Origin: Saprospiraceae bacterium
Lineage (GTDB): Bacteria; Bacteroidota; Bacteroidia; Chitinophagales; Saprospiraceae
Assembly (NCBI GenBank): GCA_016706365.1
Contig: JADJJU010000023.1
Location: forward strand, 1-64,000
DNA length: 64,000 nucleotides
Direction: 5' to 3'
Below the pieces are notes generated by a model. It worked only from the letters and a program-made list of their open reading frames with translations. It searched no databases and was not told the DNA's origin. Positions within the stretch are counted from its first letter, which is position 1. Each line of letters starts with the position of its first letter. Positions 11,094-20,524 of the stretch are shown in pieces. The translations under genes were made by a program, and so were the position numbers.

Positions 11094-12476
11094 TTATTTT
11101 CTCAATTTTACATTTAACCAGGATGCTTCGATTTCTTCCAATGTTTTCCCCTTTGTTTCAGGAACATTTAACCAGACGAATATGAAGGCCAAAGTTGCCA
11201 TCATACCAAAGATCCAGAATGTCCAGTAGGAACCGATTTCTTCTATCATAATCGGGAAAAACTGAGTCACCAGGTAGACAGCAATCCAAAGCGTCAGTGT
11301 GGCTACAGACATAGCAAGTCCGCGCATTCTAATAGGAAAAATCTCCGAAATGATTACCCAGGTGACTGGTCCGTAAGAAGCTGCAAAGCAAGCCACATAA
11401 GCTAAAATGAAGAACAAAATCACCCAACCCGGCCATGAAAAATAGAAAGCCAGACCTACCACAAATAAGCTTAAAGCCATGCCACCGCCTCCGGCAAGCA
11501 GCAGGAATTTTCGTCCTGATTTATCGACCCATTTAATTGCAACCCAGGTGAATAATGTATTGATAACTCCCACGATGACTGTTTGCATAAAAGCCCCTCC
11601 GGTTCCTGTACCTACTTCTTTGAAAATTTCAGGAGCATAATACATAATGGCATTGATCCCCTGAATCTGGGAGAAAATAGCCAGAATCATACCGATCATA
11701 ATTGCTTTTTTGAAGGAGCCGCTGAAGAGCTCTTGCAGTGATCCTTTCTCCTGCTGGAGCATACTTTTGATTTCTGCCTGGATTTCTGCAGCTCTGGTGG
11801 GTCCGTTTATTTTGGTTAAAACATCATTAGCTTCATCTTCCCGACCAGCTTTCATTAACCATCTCGGGCTCTCCGGGACAAAGAATATTGCTACCAAAAA
11901 CAGAATAGCCGGTAAAGTTTCTGAACCCAGCATCCATCTCCAACCATATTCTACATTCCACGCTTCATTCCCTAAATCCTGAATAAGCATATTCACAAAG
12001 AATATCAACAATATTCCCAATACAATCGCCAATTGATAGATGGATACAAGTCTTCCTCTTATTGCTGCCGGAGCTAATTCCGTAATATATAATGGTGAAA
12101 GCATAGAAGCTGCTCCCACTCCGAGACCTCCTACAAATCTGGCAATTGTAAACTCAGTTAAATCTCTCGGGATAGCTGAACCAATAGCAGATACTCCAAA
12201 TAAAATGGCAGTGAGGATCAGCACTTTTTTTCTACCCCATTTATCACTCAGGGCTCCCGCAAACATAGCTCCGAAGATGCAACCAACTATTGCGGATGAT
12301 GCCGCCCAGCCTTTCATGGCTGCAGTAAGCTCAAATTTTGTCTGCAAAAAACCGATCGCTCCTGAGATGACTGCTGTATCATAACCAAACAGCAAGCCCC
12401 CCAATGCCGCTACAGATGTGAGAAAGTATACTACTTTCATATTCACCTGATTGTCCAAAGCTGCGGGTTGATTCAT
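11094..12476 (-). CDS. Sugar porter family MFS transporter (proton-coupled hexose/pentose uptake)
   Basis: A 460-residue inner-membrane transporter of the MFS sugar porter family. Diagnostic motifs in order: GGLLFGYDTAVISGAI in helix 1, DKWGRKKVL between helices 2 and 3, RFVGGLGVG in helix 4, ELAPAAIRGRL in the helix 4-5 loop, PESPRWLM after helix 6, QIQGINAIMYYAPEIF in helix 7 (sugar-binding Gln and Asn), GRKFLLL in the helix 8-9 loop and PETKGKTLEEIE after helix 12. Similar to XylE/GLUT-type porters. It lies between the isomerase and mannosidase genes, so free mannose released in the periplasm is the likely substrate; this is inferred from context. The gene is complete and five bases separate it from the mannosidase start. 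Confidence 0.9.
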   Translation of the reverse strand: MNQPAALDNQVNMKVVYFLTSVAALGGLLFGYDTAVISGAIGFLQTKFELTAAMKGWAASSAIVGCIFGAMFAGALSDKWGRKKVLILTAILFGVSAIGSAIPRDLTEFTIARFVGGLGVGAASMLSPLYITELAPAAIRGRLVSIYQLAIVLGILLIFFVNMLIQDLGNEAWNVEYGWRWMLGSETLPAILFLVAIFFVPESPRWLMKAGREDEANDVLTKINGPTRAAEIQAEIKSMLQQEKGSLQELFSGSFKKAIMIGMILAIFSQIQGINAIMYYAPEIFKEVGTGTGGAFMQTVIVGVINTLFTWVAIKWVDKSGRKFLLLAGGGGMALSLFVVGLAFYFSWPGWVILFFILAYVACFAASYGPVTWVIISEIFPIRMRGLAMSVATLTLWIAVYLVTQFFPIMIEEIGSYWTFWIFGMMATLAFIFVWLNVPETKGKTLEEIEASWLNVKLRK

Positions 12477-12504
12477 GATTTTCAGTTTTAATATTGGGGG
12501 ATAA

Positions 12505-14037
12505 CTAAGATTTTACAAATGCTTTGATAGTGGCAATTTTTTGGCCTGCACTTTCACCGTAAGGTCGAATGGAATATTCTCTTACGTTTTCAGGGATTAT
12601 AAATGTCTCTGCAAAATGAACAATGAAAGGATCGAATGCGTCGGTTGGACTTTCTACGATGGCTTCAGAGCCTTCGATCAGATTCAGTACATTGACACTT
12701 CCTCCCGTGTGGTGAAATACTTTTTCTGTGAACCAATGGCGTCGGGTCTCGATAAATTCAAACTCGTGAAGCCCGGTACGTTCTTCGACCCAACCATTTC
12801 CCTTATCTATTTCAGAAACAGCATTGATCAGATTATCTTTCACCCAGCTTTCATCCCGATCCCACTGAATGACTTTGGCTCCATGTTCGATATTAATAGG
12901 TCTTGGAAGACCATCTAATCCGAGGCGGCCCCAGTCCCACAGTTTGAAAGTGAAAATATATGGTGTGGCGCTAATTTCAAGTACCATAGTATTTTCTCCG
13001 GAGCAATGGACTGTACCTGCTGGAATCAGGAAGTGATCGTGTTTTTTCGCCACCCATTTAACAACATATTTATCTGCATCAAATGCAGTGCCGCCGTTTT
13101 GTGCAGCCCTGAGATCATTTATCATGGCAACCTTATCAATTCCTTCTTTCATTCCAAGATATACTACAGCATCCTCTGAAGCATCCAGTAAATAATAGCT
13201 TTCATCCTGAGTATAATACATCCCAAATTGCTCTCTGATATATTCTGTCAATGGATGTACCTGCAGACTGAGATTGCCTCCTCCCATGGTGTCAAGGAAG
13301 TCAAAACGTATCGGGAATTCAGCCCCAAATCGTGCAAATACTCTTTCTCCAAGTAAAGCTTTGCTCTGAAAAAATACCAGATTATTGGATGGTATCTCAA
13401 TGGTAGCATCTCCGATTCGAAGCAAAAGACTGTTTTCTTCAGGAACGCAGTCGAAACACCAGGCGAAATTTTCCTTAGAGCGATCGAGGTCGCAAACTTC
13501 TTTCATCCATTGTCCACCCCATGGTCCCGGATCAAAAAACGGAACCACTCTGAATGGTCGGTTCACCACTTGAGCCAGGGCTAATTTATAATCTGAAATG
13601 TGAATCATTTTGGGTTCATCGACTGTGTTTGTATCAAGGACGTAATCCCATTGCTCAAATGTTTGACGCTTGATACGGTCTGCCACTCTCCAATCGACAA
13701 AGTAGGCCCTTTTATATTTTCTGGATATCTCCAGATCGAAATTTGAAGTACCTAAATTTGAAACTTCCTGTCGGCGCATCCTTTGCTGTATCTCCCATCT
13801 GGCCATATCAGCATAGACAAGGGTGTCCCAGTTTTTTGCTGCAAAGCATGCACCGGTTCCATAGACTATCTTAAGACCAGGAGCATTTGAGAGTGCAGAA
13901 CGCATTTGTGCCAGCTTCGCCTCATCAAAAAATGCATCAATTGTGAGCCTGGTCATATAGCCAAAAATGCGATCAGTTGTCACATCGGGATAAGTAATTC
14001 CATCAATTTCATTCTCTGATTCGTAATTGGATTTCAA
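12505..14037 (-). CDS. Class I mannose-6-phosphate isomerase with an N-terminal extra domain
   Basis: Converts mannose-6-phosphate to fructose-6-phosphate in the cytoplasm. Class I (cupin) isomerase features lie in the C-terminal two thirds: GPWGGQW near residue 172, the zinc ligands Gln 259 and His 261 in LSLQVHP, Glu 279 in DESYYLLDA, and His 344 in PAGTVHCSGEN. The first ~165 residues are not part of the usual isomerase. They include KIVYGTGACFAAK, VYADMARWEIQQRMRR and YFVDWRVADRIK, but no clear Walker A motif, so the function of this part is unknown. The gene is 3 bases from the ROK kinase gene, matching consecutive steps of one pathway. Length 510 residues versus about 300-400 for simple isomerases. 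Confidence 0.85.
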   Translation of the reverse strand: MKSNYESENEIDGITYPDVTTDRIFGYMTRLTIDAFFDEAKLAQMRSALSNAPGLKIVYGTGACFAAKNWDTLVYADMARWEIQQRMRRQEVSNLGTSNFDLEISRKYKRAYFVDWRVADRIKRQTFEQWDYVLDTNTVDEPKMIHISDYKLALAQVVNRPFRVVPFFDPGPWGGQWMKEVCDLDRSKENFAWCFDCVPEENSLLLRIGDATIEIPSNNLVFFQSKALLGERVFARFGAEFPIRFDFLDTMGGGNLSLQVHPLTEYIREQFGMYYTQDESYYLLDASEDAVVYLGMKEGIDKVAMINDLRAAQNGGTAFDADKYVVKWVAKKHDHFLIPAGTVHCSGENTMVLEISATPYIFTFKLWDWGRLGLDGLPRPINIEHGAKVIQWDRDESWVKDNLINAVSEIDKGNGWVEERTGLHEFEFIETRRHWFTEKVFHHTGGSVNVLNLIEGSEAIVESPTDAFDPFIVHFAETFIIPENVREYSIRPYGESAGQKIATIKAFVKS

Positions 14038-14040
14038 TAT

Positions 14041-14976
14041 TTAAGCTTTTGATTGTATTAAATAAGCAGCGCCAGATACTCCGGCCCATTCAGGTTGTTC
14101 GGCGAGCACTATCTCCACTGCATTCGGTGGAAGCCAGGAAGCATGCTGAGCTTTTAGTTTAAAGTAATTCAAAACTCTATTATCGCTTCCTACAATTCCA
14201 CCTGAAATAATCACCTTTTCCGGATCGTAGGCGTAGATAAGATTTCGTAATGTCGCACTCCATGCTTCCAATGAATTTTGACTCAATTCTACAGCCAAAG
14301 GGTCTCCATTATCTGCATTGCGAAATAGTGATTCATAATCGAGTTTGTTTTCTGAGGACATTGAGCTCTCGGAAAATAAGCTATGATTTCTGACAATTGC
14401 CGGCAATGCCCAGGTAGATGCTTCAGATTCAACACAGCCGGTATCACCGCAATTACAAGATTTGCCCAGATAATTGATACTCATATGGCCTCCCAGATTT
14501 CCTGCCAGAAAATGCTTGCCACGAAGAAGTTTTCCATCGATTAATACTGCAGAACCTATCCCTGTTCCTAAAGTCATCATAACTGCAAAGCGGCAATTTT
14601 TTGCTGCGCCAAAAGCCACTTCTCCAATGAGGGCTGCACGGGCATCATTTTCCATGATCAAAGAAACGTTCCAATTTACCCGGGCCCATGATTCAAGATC
14701 TATTGAGCGGGCATCCGCAAATTTTGCATAATCAGAAAGTATTTTACCTTGTTCTGAATCAACAATGCAAGGCAATGCGATACCGATACCGCCAAGATTG
14801 CCCGATTGATTATTTGATTCAAGAAGATTATTAAGATTTTCTGCAATCAGGGATAGATTTTCAGACAGGGAAAGCTGATTGACCACATTCATTGTGATGC
14901 AATCTATCAGTTCCTGACCCTGCAGTAAACCCATTTTGATACGGGTTCCGCCAATATCTATCCCGGCATAAATCAT
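14041..14976 (-). CDS. ROK family sugar kinase (probable mannokinase)
   Basis: A 311-residue ROK protein. The N-terminal phosphate-binding loop is DIGGTRIK (residues 7-14), the catalytic Asp is in ENDARAALIGE (Asp 111), a second phosphate loop is LGTGIGSA (136-143), and the ROK zinc site is CNCGDTGC (174-181) with His 164 in GNLGGHM. There is no N-terminal helix-turn-helix, so it is a kinase rather than a ROK repressor. ROK kinases phosphorylate glucose, N-acetylmannosamine, fructose, mannose and others. The neighbouring mannose-6-phosphate isomerase and alpha-mannosidase make mannose the best guess. It lies between the SusD and isomerase genes with 13- and 3-base gaps, so it is in the operon. 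Confidence 0.88.
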   Translation of the reverse strand: MIYAGIDIGGTRIKMGLLQGQELIDCITMNVVNQLSLSENLSLIAENLNNLLESNNQSGNLGGIGIALPCIVDSEQGKILSDYAKFADARSIDLESWARVNWNVSLIMENDARAALIGEVAFGAAKNCRFAVMMTLGTGIGSAVLIDGKLLRGKHFLAGNLGGHMSINYLGKSCNCGDTGCVESEASTWALPAIVRNHSLFSESSMSSENKLDYESLFRNADNGDPLAVELSQNSLEAWSATLRNLIYAYDPEKVIISGGIVGSDNRVLNYFKLKAQHASWLPPNAVEIVLAEQPEWAGVSGAAYLIQSKA

Positions 14977-14989
14977 TTAATGTATATTT

Positions 14990-16483
14990 TTAGTAACCCG
15001 GATTTTGAGGCAATAATTTCTGGTTCAAATCTATTTCCTCCTGCGGCAATGGGAATAAGCGGTGAAAAGGCTGAGGGTTGGCAGCAGGTCTGGCGGCATT
15101 TACGGCTTCAACGATTTTATCAAATCGCACCAAATCAAACCATCTATGACCTTCTGCCACAAATTCCTTTCTCCTTTCAAGCAATAGACTGTCCTTGAAT
15201 TGAGAATATGTAAGTCCATTCAGATCAGGCAGAATATTATGAACAGTAGTTCCATCAAATCTGGCTCTGCGACGGATAGCATTAATGGCATCATAAGCAG
15301 GAGCTGTAGGCCCATTATTCAGTTCATTCAAGGCTTCAGCATACATTAGTAAAACATCTGCATAACGCAAGTAAGGAAAATCATTTTCAGTATTTCCAGC
15401 CATTGGCTCTGCCTCTTTGTCCCAATATTTTTGAATATGTGGCTCTACTGTTGTCGTTGAGCCATTAGTATTTTGAATAGTGGTCAGGAAAGTAACCTGG
15501 CGACGCTGATCCTGGGCATCATAAGAATCATATAAGTTCTGATTAGCTACCTGCCAACCCTGCGCATTCACGCCGGGAATTGCACCGCTGAGTTGTGCGG
15601 GTAATAATCTTACATTGAATTGTCCTACCTCCCAAAATGTGATGGCATTGTTGGCAGTTCCAAAACCGATATTAAAAAGTGTTTCTTTGCCATTTCCATT
15701 GGCAAGCTTGAACACATCAGCAAAATTGTCCCAGAGTCCGTAGGTTCCGGATTGTATTATCTGTTCACAGAGAGTAATGCAATTCTGCCAGTTGCCTCTG
15801 GTCAAATGCACCTTGGCCAATAAACCTTTTGCAGCTCCCTGAGTGGCTCTTCCTTTTCCATTTCCGGCAGAATAATCAACTGGTAGGGTCGTGATGGCAA
15901 ATTCCAGATCAGCTATTATGGCTCCGTATAATGCATCCAAATTGGCTTTGGATGGATAGACTTCATCAGTCAGGGTGAGTGTTAACGGTATTTCACCAAA
16001 CATCCTTACCAGATCAAAATAAAGCAATCCTCTCAAAAATCTCGATTCTCCAATAAGCCTGTTTTTTCTGGTTTCATCCATCGGAACCCGTGGAATTCCT
16101 TCAATAGCAAAGTTGGCATTTGCAATTCCTTTATAAGCATTTCTCCATACATCATATGCAGTTGAATTAACTGGCTTATGATTGAAGAGATTCATTTCTT
16201 CCAAATCATTTGCTCCGGCAATCCTATTTTCCATTTCATCAGAAGTAAGTCCCTGTATGATCCAGTAACTGCTGTGATATACTCCTCCAAATGTAGGACC
16301 AACACTTGTTGAGTTGAGGATGGCATAAATAGAATTTACAGCAGAAACTGCATCATTTTCTGTCTCAAAGAAATTTTCTATGAAAACCTGATCTCTTGGA
16401 TTTTCATCTAATAATTTCGAACAAGCAGTTGCCAGTAAAACCAAAACAACCACTATTGAACTATATTTTATTAAAGATTTCAT
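14990..16483 (-). CDS. susD: RagB/SusD family glycan-binding outer-membrane lipoprotein
   Basis: A 497-residue SusD-like lipoprotein that binds glycan at the cell surface and forms the lid over its SusC partner. The lipobox is LLATACSK (Cys about 21), followed by LLDENPRDQVF, the usual SusD start. TPR-like helices carry FLRGLLYFDLVRMFGEIPL (about residues 148-166), and the C-terminal signature is FPYLRYADVLLMYAEALNE with the closing RRKEFVAEGHRWFDLVR and LFPLPQEEIDLN. Length is normal. It is encoded 16 bases after the SusC gene. The symbol is used by family; the substrate is inferred to be a mannose-containing glycan from the operon. Confidence 0.93.
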   Translation of the reverse strand: MKSLIKYSSIVVVLVLLATACSKLLDENPRDQVFIENFFETENDAVSAVNSIYAILNSTSVGPTFGGVYHSSYWIIQGLTSDEMENRIAGANDLEEMNLFNHKPVNSTAYDVWRNAYKGIANANFAIEGIPRVPMDETRKNRLIGESRFLRGLLYFDLVRMFGEIPLTLTLTDEVYPSKANLDALYGAIIADLEFAITTLPVDYSAGNGKGRATQGAAKGLLAKVHLTRGNWQNCITLCEQIIQSGTYGLWDNFADVFKLANGNGKETLFNIGFGTANNAITFWEVGQFNVRLLPAQLSGAIPGVNAQGWQVANQNLYDSYDAQDQRRQVTFLTTIQNTNGSTTTVEPHIQKYWDKEAEPMAGNTENDFPYLRYADVLLMYAEALNELNNGPTAPAYDAINAIRRRARFDGTTVHNILPDLNGLTYSQFKDSLLLERRKEFVAEGHRWFDLVRFDKIVEAVNAARPAANPQPFHRLFPLPQEEIDLNQKLLPQNPGY

Positions 16484-16499
16484 CTGTTTGGTTTAAAAA

Positions 16500-19400
16500 T
16501 TAAAGGCCTACCTGAATTCCGAATATAAGAGTTCTCGCAAGTGGATAGCCGCCATAATCAATTCCCTGCAATAAGCTGCTTTGACCGAATGCAAAGACTT
16601 CAGGATCGTATCCTCTGTATTTTGTAAAATTGTAAAGGTTATTTCCGCTGGCATAAATTCTGAGGCTTGACATTCTCAATTTGCTTAGTAAAGTACTGTT
16701 AAAAGTATAGCCCAGCGTAATATTCTTGATTCTCAGGAATGATCCATTTTCAATAATAGCATCGCTAAAAACATTCCTGTCTGAAGGATTTACCTTTGGA
16801 TATTCATTGCTTGGATTTTCAGGAGTCCAGCGATTTTCCCAGTATTCAGTCAATATATTCGTCTCTCCATGCATAGAACCGATTTCCAATAAATACGCAT
16901 TCACAACATCGTTTCCATACACCCCCTGTACGAATATAGAAAGATCAAAACCTTTGTAAGAGAAAGTGTTCACCATTCCAAAAGTAAAATCAGGATTTGC
17001 ATTGCCAATAATAGATCTGTCAGCCTCATCTATCACGCCATCCGGCTGTCCTGTGAGGTTACCGCTTTCATCTCTTCCATTGATGTCCTGATATTTGCGG
17101 TCACCAGCACTTGCATTTTGTCCTCTTAGTACCGGACCTGCAGCAGCTTCTGCATCACTTTGGAAAATCCCGGCCGAAGTCAATCCGAAGAATGTGCCCA
17201 AAGACTGGCCTACCTGCAACACACTCCATCCGGTCGGAATATTCAATACACCTCCCACAGGAATATCATTTCCGGAGGAAAGGGCAGTAATTTCGTTTCT
17301 ATTTCTCGCAAAATTCAAAGTGGTATTCCATTTGAATCCTTTATTGAAATTATAGGAGGTGACTGCAAGTTCAATTCCTGTATTTTTCAATCCTCCAATA
17401 TTTGATAAGAATCCTGGAAAACCTGTGGTAGCAGGTAATGGCGTGAATAGCAACAAGTCAGTAGTGTTTTTTTGATAAAAATCTGCTACTGCAGTGATGC
17501 GACCCTCAATGAATTCCATATCCAAACCAATGTCAAATTGTGAAGTGCGCTCCCATCTCAGATTGGGATTGGGATACCTGAGAGGTTCCTGTCCTTTATA
17601 AATTTCATCAAAATGGAAGACCCCTTCACCCACCGGACCCACTGTAGCTAATGAGGTAAATGAAGCAATTTCCTGATTGCCTATGATTCCATAACTGATC
17701 CGGGCTTTCAGGCTGCTGAATACATCCAGGTTCTGAATAAATTTCTCCTCATGCATCTTCCAGGCAAAAGCCAGTGATGGGAAAAATCCATATTTATTAT
17801 TAGCCCCAAATTTGGAGGAACCATCCAGACGACCTGTGAGTGTAAACAAGTATTTATTGTCAAATCCATAATTGACTCTTCCCAAATAGGAAATAATCCC
17901 CCAGGAAGATTCTCCATTAAGTGAAGGTTGTGGATTCAATGCATTGGCAAGATTGTGATACCCGGTTCTGTTGTCAGGAAAATCCAGCGCATAAACAAAT
18001 AATCTGTTTGATTCGAAGCCCTGATAAGTATTTCCTATAAGTGCACCTACCTGATGTCTTTCATTGAAAGTCTTGTCATAGTTTAGCGTATATTCAGCGA
18101 GCCAGGACTGTCCGTTGACAGTGGCCAGAACTGCTTCACCATTGTTTGCCTCAGTACGCTTAAGGTAATTTGGAACATATCTGAATTCATTAACTGCAAA
18201 AGCATCTGCCCCAAGATTCACTTTGAAATTGAGCCCTTCAGCCAATTTGAAAATCGCATATGTACTTGCAATGGCTCTTAAATTCTTGGATAAGTTATCA
18301 GTCTCTAGTGCATCCGCAACGGGATTGGCAAGATTGCGACCTCTGTCATCCTGAAAAGTATAACCACCGATCACGCTGTCATCAAGGACAGGTAAAGTTG
18401 ATGGGAAAAGCAATGCACCAGCTGTCGAACCCGGTAAAAGAACTCCTGTACTTGTGCCTTGTGAACCTGTTAAAACACCCTTGGAATTAATCTGACTGAT
18501 GCTGAGACTTGCACCTGCTTTGAGCCAGTCTTTTACATCCTGATCCAGATTGAGGCGCACATTGTATCGTTCGAAATTAGAATTCAGCACGATTCCATCC
18601 TGCAGCATATATCCTGCAGAGATGGAATACTTTGTTTTGGCAGTTCCGCCCAGAAAATTCAACTGATAATTTTGCATCAATGCTTCTTTGAAAATAGCAT
18701 CTTGCCAATCAGTTCCGGCACCAATTCTCTCAGGTATAAAATACCTTGGATCGACAGGTAATCCTGCATCTGCATTGAAGGCATTCATATAATTGGCAAA
18801 TGTCTGTCCGTCCAAAACATCCAGTTGTTTTGCAACTTGTTGAATACCTATGTAACTGTCGAAGTTTACCTGAGATCTTCCTTCTTTTCCTCTCTTGGTG
18901 GTGATTAGCACGACCCCGTTTGAGCCGCGACTACCATATAATGCAGTTGCAGAGGCATCCTTTAGAATTTCGATGGATTCAATATCACTGGGATTAATGG
19001 AAGCCAGACCATTGAGCGGAGCTCCGGCGACACCACCTCCATTGAATGATCCATTGTCAGTATTAATCAGCATACCATCTATCACATATAATGGTTCGTT
19101 TCCTGCATTGATGGAGCTCGCTCCTCTGATTCTCACTGAAGTTTCTCCTCCGGGACGACCACTGACCTGAGTCACCTGCACTCCGGCTGCTCTTCCCTGC
19201 AATGCCTGATCCAGGGAAACAGGAGCAGTTTTGGCAATATCGTCTGCAGAAATGGAAGAGACCGATCCGGTCAAATCACTTTTCTTTACCTGTCCGTAAG
19301 CTATGACCACAACATCATCCAGATATTTTGTCTCTGATACCATTACAACGTTTAGTGTAGTCTGGTTAGTGATCGTAATCTCCTGCTGTATATATCCGAT

Positions 19401-19649
19401 ATAGCTGAAAATAAGTACATCTCCTTCAAAGACTGTTAGCGAGTAAACCCCATTCTCATCAGAAGTAGCGCCTCTGGTATCATTGCGCACACTGATGTTT
19501 ACATAGGGTAAAGGTTTGTTTTCATCCTTGTCGGTAACGACACCAGTTATGGTCCTTTCGCTGCCCCTGATCTGTGCTTTGGATGCAATGGACAAGGTTA
19601 AAAATGAAAGCAAAAACAAAGCAATTCTTATGGGTTGATTATGTGTCAT
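16500..19649 (-). CDS. susC: SusC/RagA family TonB-dependent outer-membrane transporter
   Basis: A 1049-residue TonB-dependent transporter. After the signal peptide comes a carboxypeptidase-regulatory-like domain (ITGVVTDKDENKPLPYVN, about residues 33-110). The plug domain follows, with the SusC signature DDVVVIAYGQVKKSDLTGS, the RIRGASSINAGNEPLYVIDG segment, and ALYGSRGSNGVVLITTKRG near residue 240. The rest is a 22-strand barrel ending in PLARTLIFGIQVGL. It moves oligosaccharides across the outer membrane with energy from TonB/ExbBD. The gene starts 18 bases after the GntR regulator stop, so both lie on one transcript. There is no STN domain before the regulatory domain, so it is not part of a sigma/anti-sigma transducing system. 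Confidence 0.95.
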   Translation of the reverse strand: MTHNQPIRIALFLLSFLTLSIASKAQIRGSERTITGVVTDKDENKPLPYVNISVRNDTRGATSDENGVYSLTVFEGDVLIFSYIGYIQQEITITNQTTLNVVMVSETKYLDDVVVIAYGQVKKSDLTGSVSSISADDIAKTAPVSLDQALQGRAAGVQVTQVSGRPGGETSVRIRGASSINAGNEPLYVIDGMLINTDNGSFNGGGVAGAPLNGLASINPSDIESIEILKDASATALYGSRGSNGVVLITTKRGKEGRSQVNFDSYIGIQQVAKQLDVLDGQTFANYMNAFNADAGLPVDPRYFIPERIGAGTDWQDAIFKEALMQNYQLNFLGGTAKTKYSISAGYMLQDGIVLNSNFERYNVRLNLDQDVKDWLKAGASLSISQINSKGVLTGSQGTSTGVLLPGSTAGALLFPSTLPVLDDSVIGGYTFQDDRGRNLANPVADALETDNLSKNLRAIASTYAIFKLAEGLNFKVNLGADAFAVNEFRYVPNYLKRTEANNGEAVLATVNGQSWLAEYTLNYDKTFNERHQVGALIGNTYQGFESNRLFVYALDFPDNRTGYHNLANALNPQPSLNGESSWGIISYLGRVNYGFDNKYLFTLTGRLDGSSKFGANNKYGFFPSLAFAWKMHEEKFIQNLDVFSSLKARISYGIIGNQEIASFTSLATVGPVGEGVFHFDEIYKGQEPLRYPNPNLRWERTSQFDIGLDMEFIEGRITAVADFYQKNTTDLLLFTPLPATTGFPGFLSNIGGLKNTGIELAVTSYNFNKGFKWNTTLNFARNRNEITALSSGNDIPVGGVLNIPTGWSVLQVGQSLGTFFGLTSAGIFQSDAEAAAGPVLRGQNASAGDRKYQDINGRDESGNLTGQPDGVIDEADRSIIGNANPDFTFGMVNTFSYKGFDLSIFVQGVYGNDVVNAYLLEIGSMHGETNILTEYWENRWTPENPSNEYPKVNPSDRNVFSDAIIENGSFLRIKNITLGYTFNSTLLSKLRMSSLRIYASGNNLYNFTKYRGYDPEVFAFGQSSLLQGIDYGGYPLARTLIFGIQVGL

Positions 19650-19667
19650 ATTCTTTTTTTAATGCGT

Positions 19668-20423
19668 TTAGCGACTGATTTCAAATGCATAGGAGATTCC
19701 ATCACCTCTATAATAGACTTTGTTATATTCGATCACAAGTCCATCAGAGTTGTAGACAGATCTTTTTCTATACAAAACCGGATCTCCGGCATTAATCCCC
19801 AATTCCCGGGCAAGGTCCTCAGATGCCGCCAGTGCGCTTATATCCTCACGTGAAACGGACACAAAAACTTCATTGTCTTCTTCAAGCATTTGGTATAAAG
19901 GTTTACTAAAATCCTGATCCTGACGAACTTTGACTCGTGGATGAAACCAGGAGACGCTTAGTAAGTATGGTTTTTCTTTGGTACCTCTTAGTCTTATCAG
20001 TTTTACTACTTCTGCTCCGGGTTTGATATGGAAGGTGGAAGCGAGATCAGCACTTGCCTTCTCGGTTGATACTTCAGTCTTGTGATTAACTACTTTCAGT
20101 CCTTTAGCTTCCATCTCTTTTGTAAAACTGAACCAATTTTCCAGTCTGGTATAGATTTTATTGGGAGAAAGAATAGTTCCGACGCCTTTTTTCCTTATTA
20201 ACAGACCATCTTTTACAAGTTTGAAAATCGCTTGCCTGACTGTATTTCGGGCAACTCCCAATTCTATGGACAGATCCACTTCTTTCGGAAAAAGATTGCC
20301 ATTGTGATAATCAGGATTCTCAATCATCTTACGGAGAATTTTCTCCACTTGTTTGTGCAATGGAACATCTGATTCCGCATCAACTTTATACTTTGAAAGG
20401 ATGGAAGGATTATTCGAGCTCAT
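19668..20423 (-). CDS. GntR family regulator, HutC/UTRA subfamily
   Basis: A 251-residue transcription regulator. The N-terminal winged helix-turn-helix (about residues 15-85) has VPLHKQVEKILRKMIENPDY, LFPKEVDLSIELGVARNTVR and KDGLLIRKKGVGTIL. The UTRA effector domain (about 105-250) carries VVKLIRLRGTKEKPYLLSVS and VLYRKRSVYNSDGLVIEYN. UTRA domains bind sugars or sugar phosphates. It is the first gene of the mannose operon, so self-regulation and control of the whole operon by a mannose compound are likely. The 16-bp palindrome 85 bases upstream is its best candidate operator. GntR control is less common for SusC/D loci than hybrid two-component or sigma/anti-sigma systems. Confidence 0.9.
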   Translation of the reverse strand: MSSNNPSILSKYKVDAESDVPLHKQVEKILRKMIENPDYHNGNLFPKEVDLSIELGVARNTVRQAIFKLVKDGLLIRKKGVGTILSPNKIYTRLENWFSFTKEMEAKGLKVVNHKTEVSTEKASADLASTFHIKPGAEVVKLIRLRGTKEKPYLLSVSWFHPRVKVRQDQDFSKPLYQMLEEDNEVFVSVSREDISALAASEDLARELGINAGDPVLYRKRSVYNSDGLVIEYNKVYYRGDGISYAFEISR

Positions 20424-20508
20424 ATTTTCAAGTTAGGTCGGGTAAAGTCATTTTATAAACAAGCTGAAAATCAGCATCTTAAATTAAAATCAATTTTTGT
20501 GCTATTTG

Positions 20509-20524
20509 GTATGTTTAAACATAC
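20509..20524. promoter_or_regulatory. Perfect 16-bp palindrome, candidate GntR operator
   Basis: GTATGTTTAAACATAC is a perfect inverted repeat 85 bases upstream of the GntR gene start. On the minus strand a weak Bacteroidota-like -7 element (TTAGTTTG, 20527-20534) with ATTG about 17-18 bases further upstream would put transcription start inside or next to the palindrome. That is where a repressor should bind. The operator role is inferred. The rest of 20424-20921 shows no gene. Confidence 0.5.
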
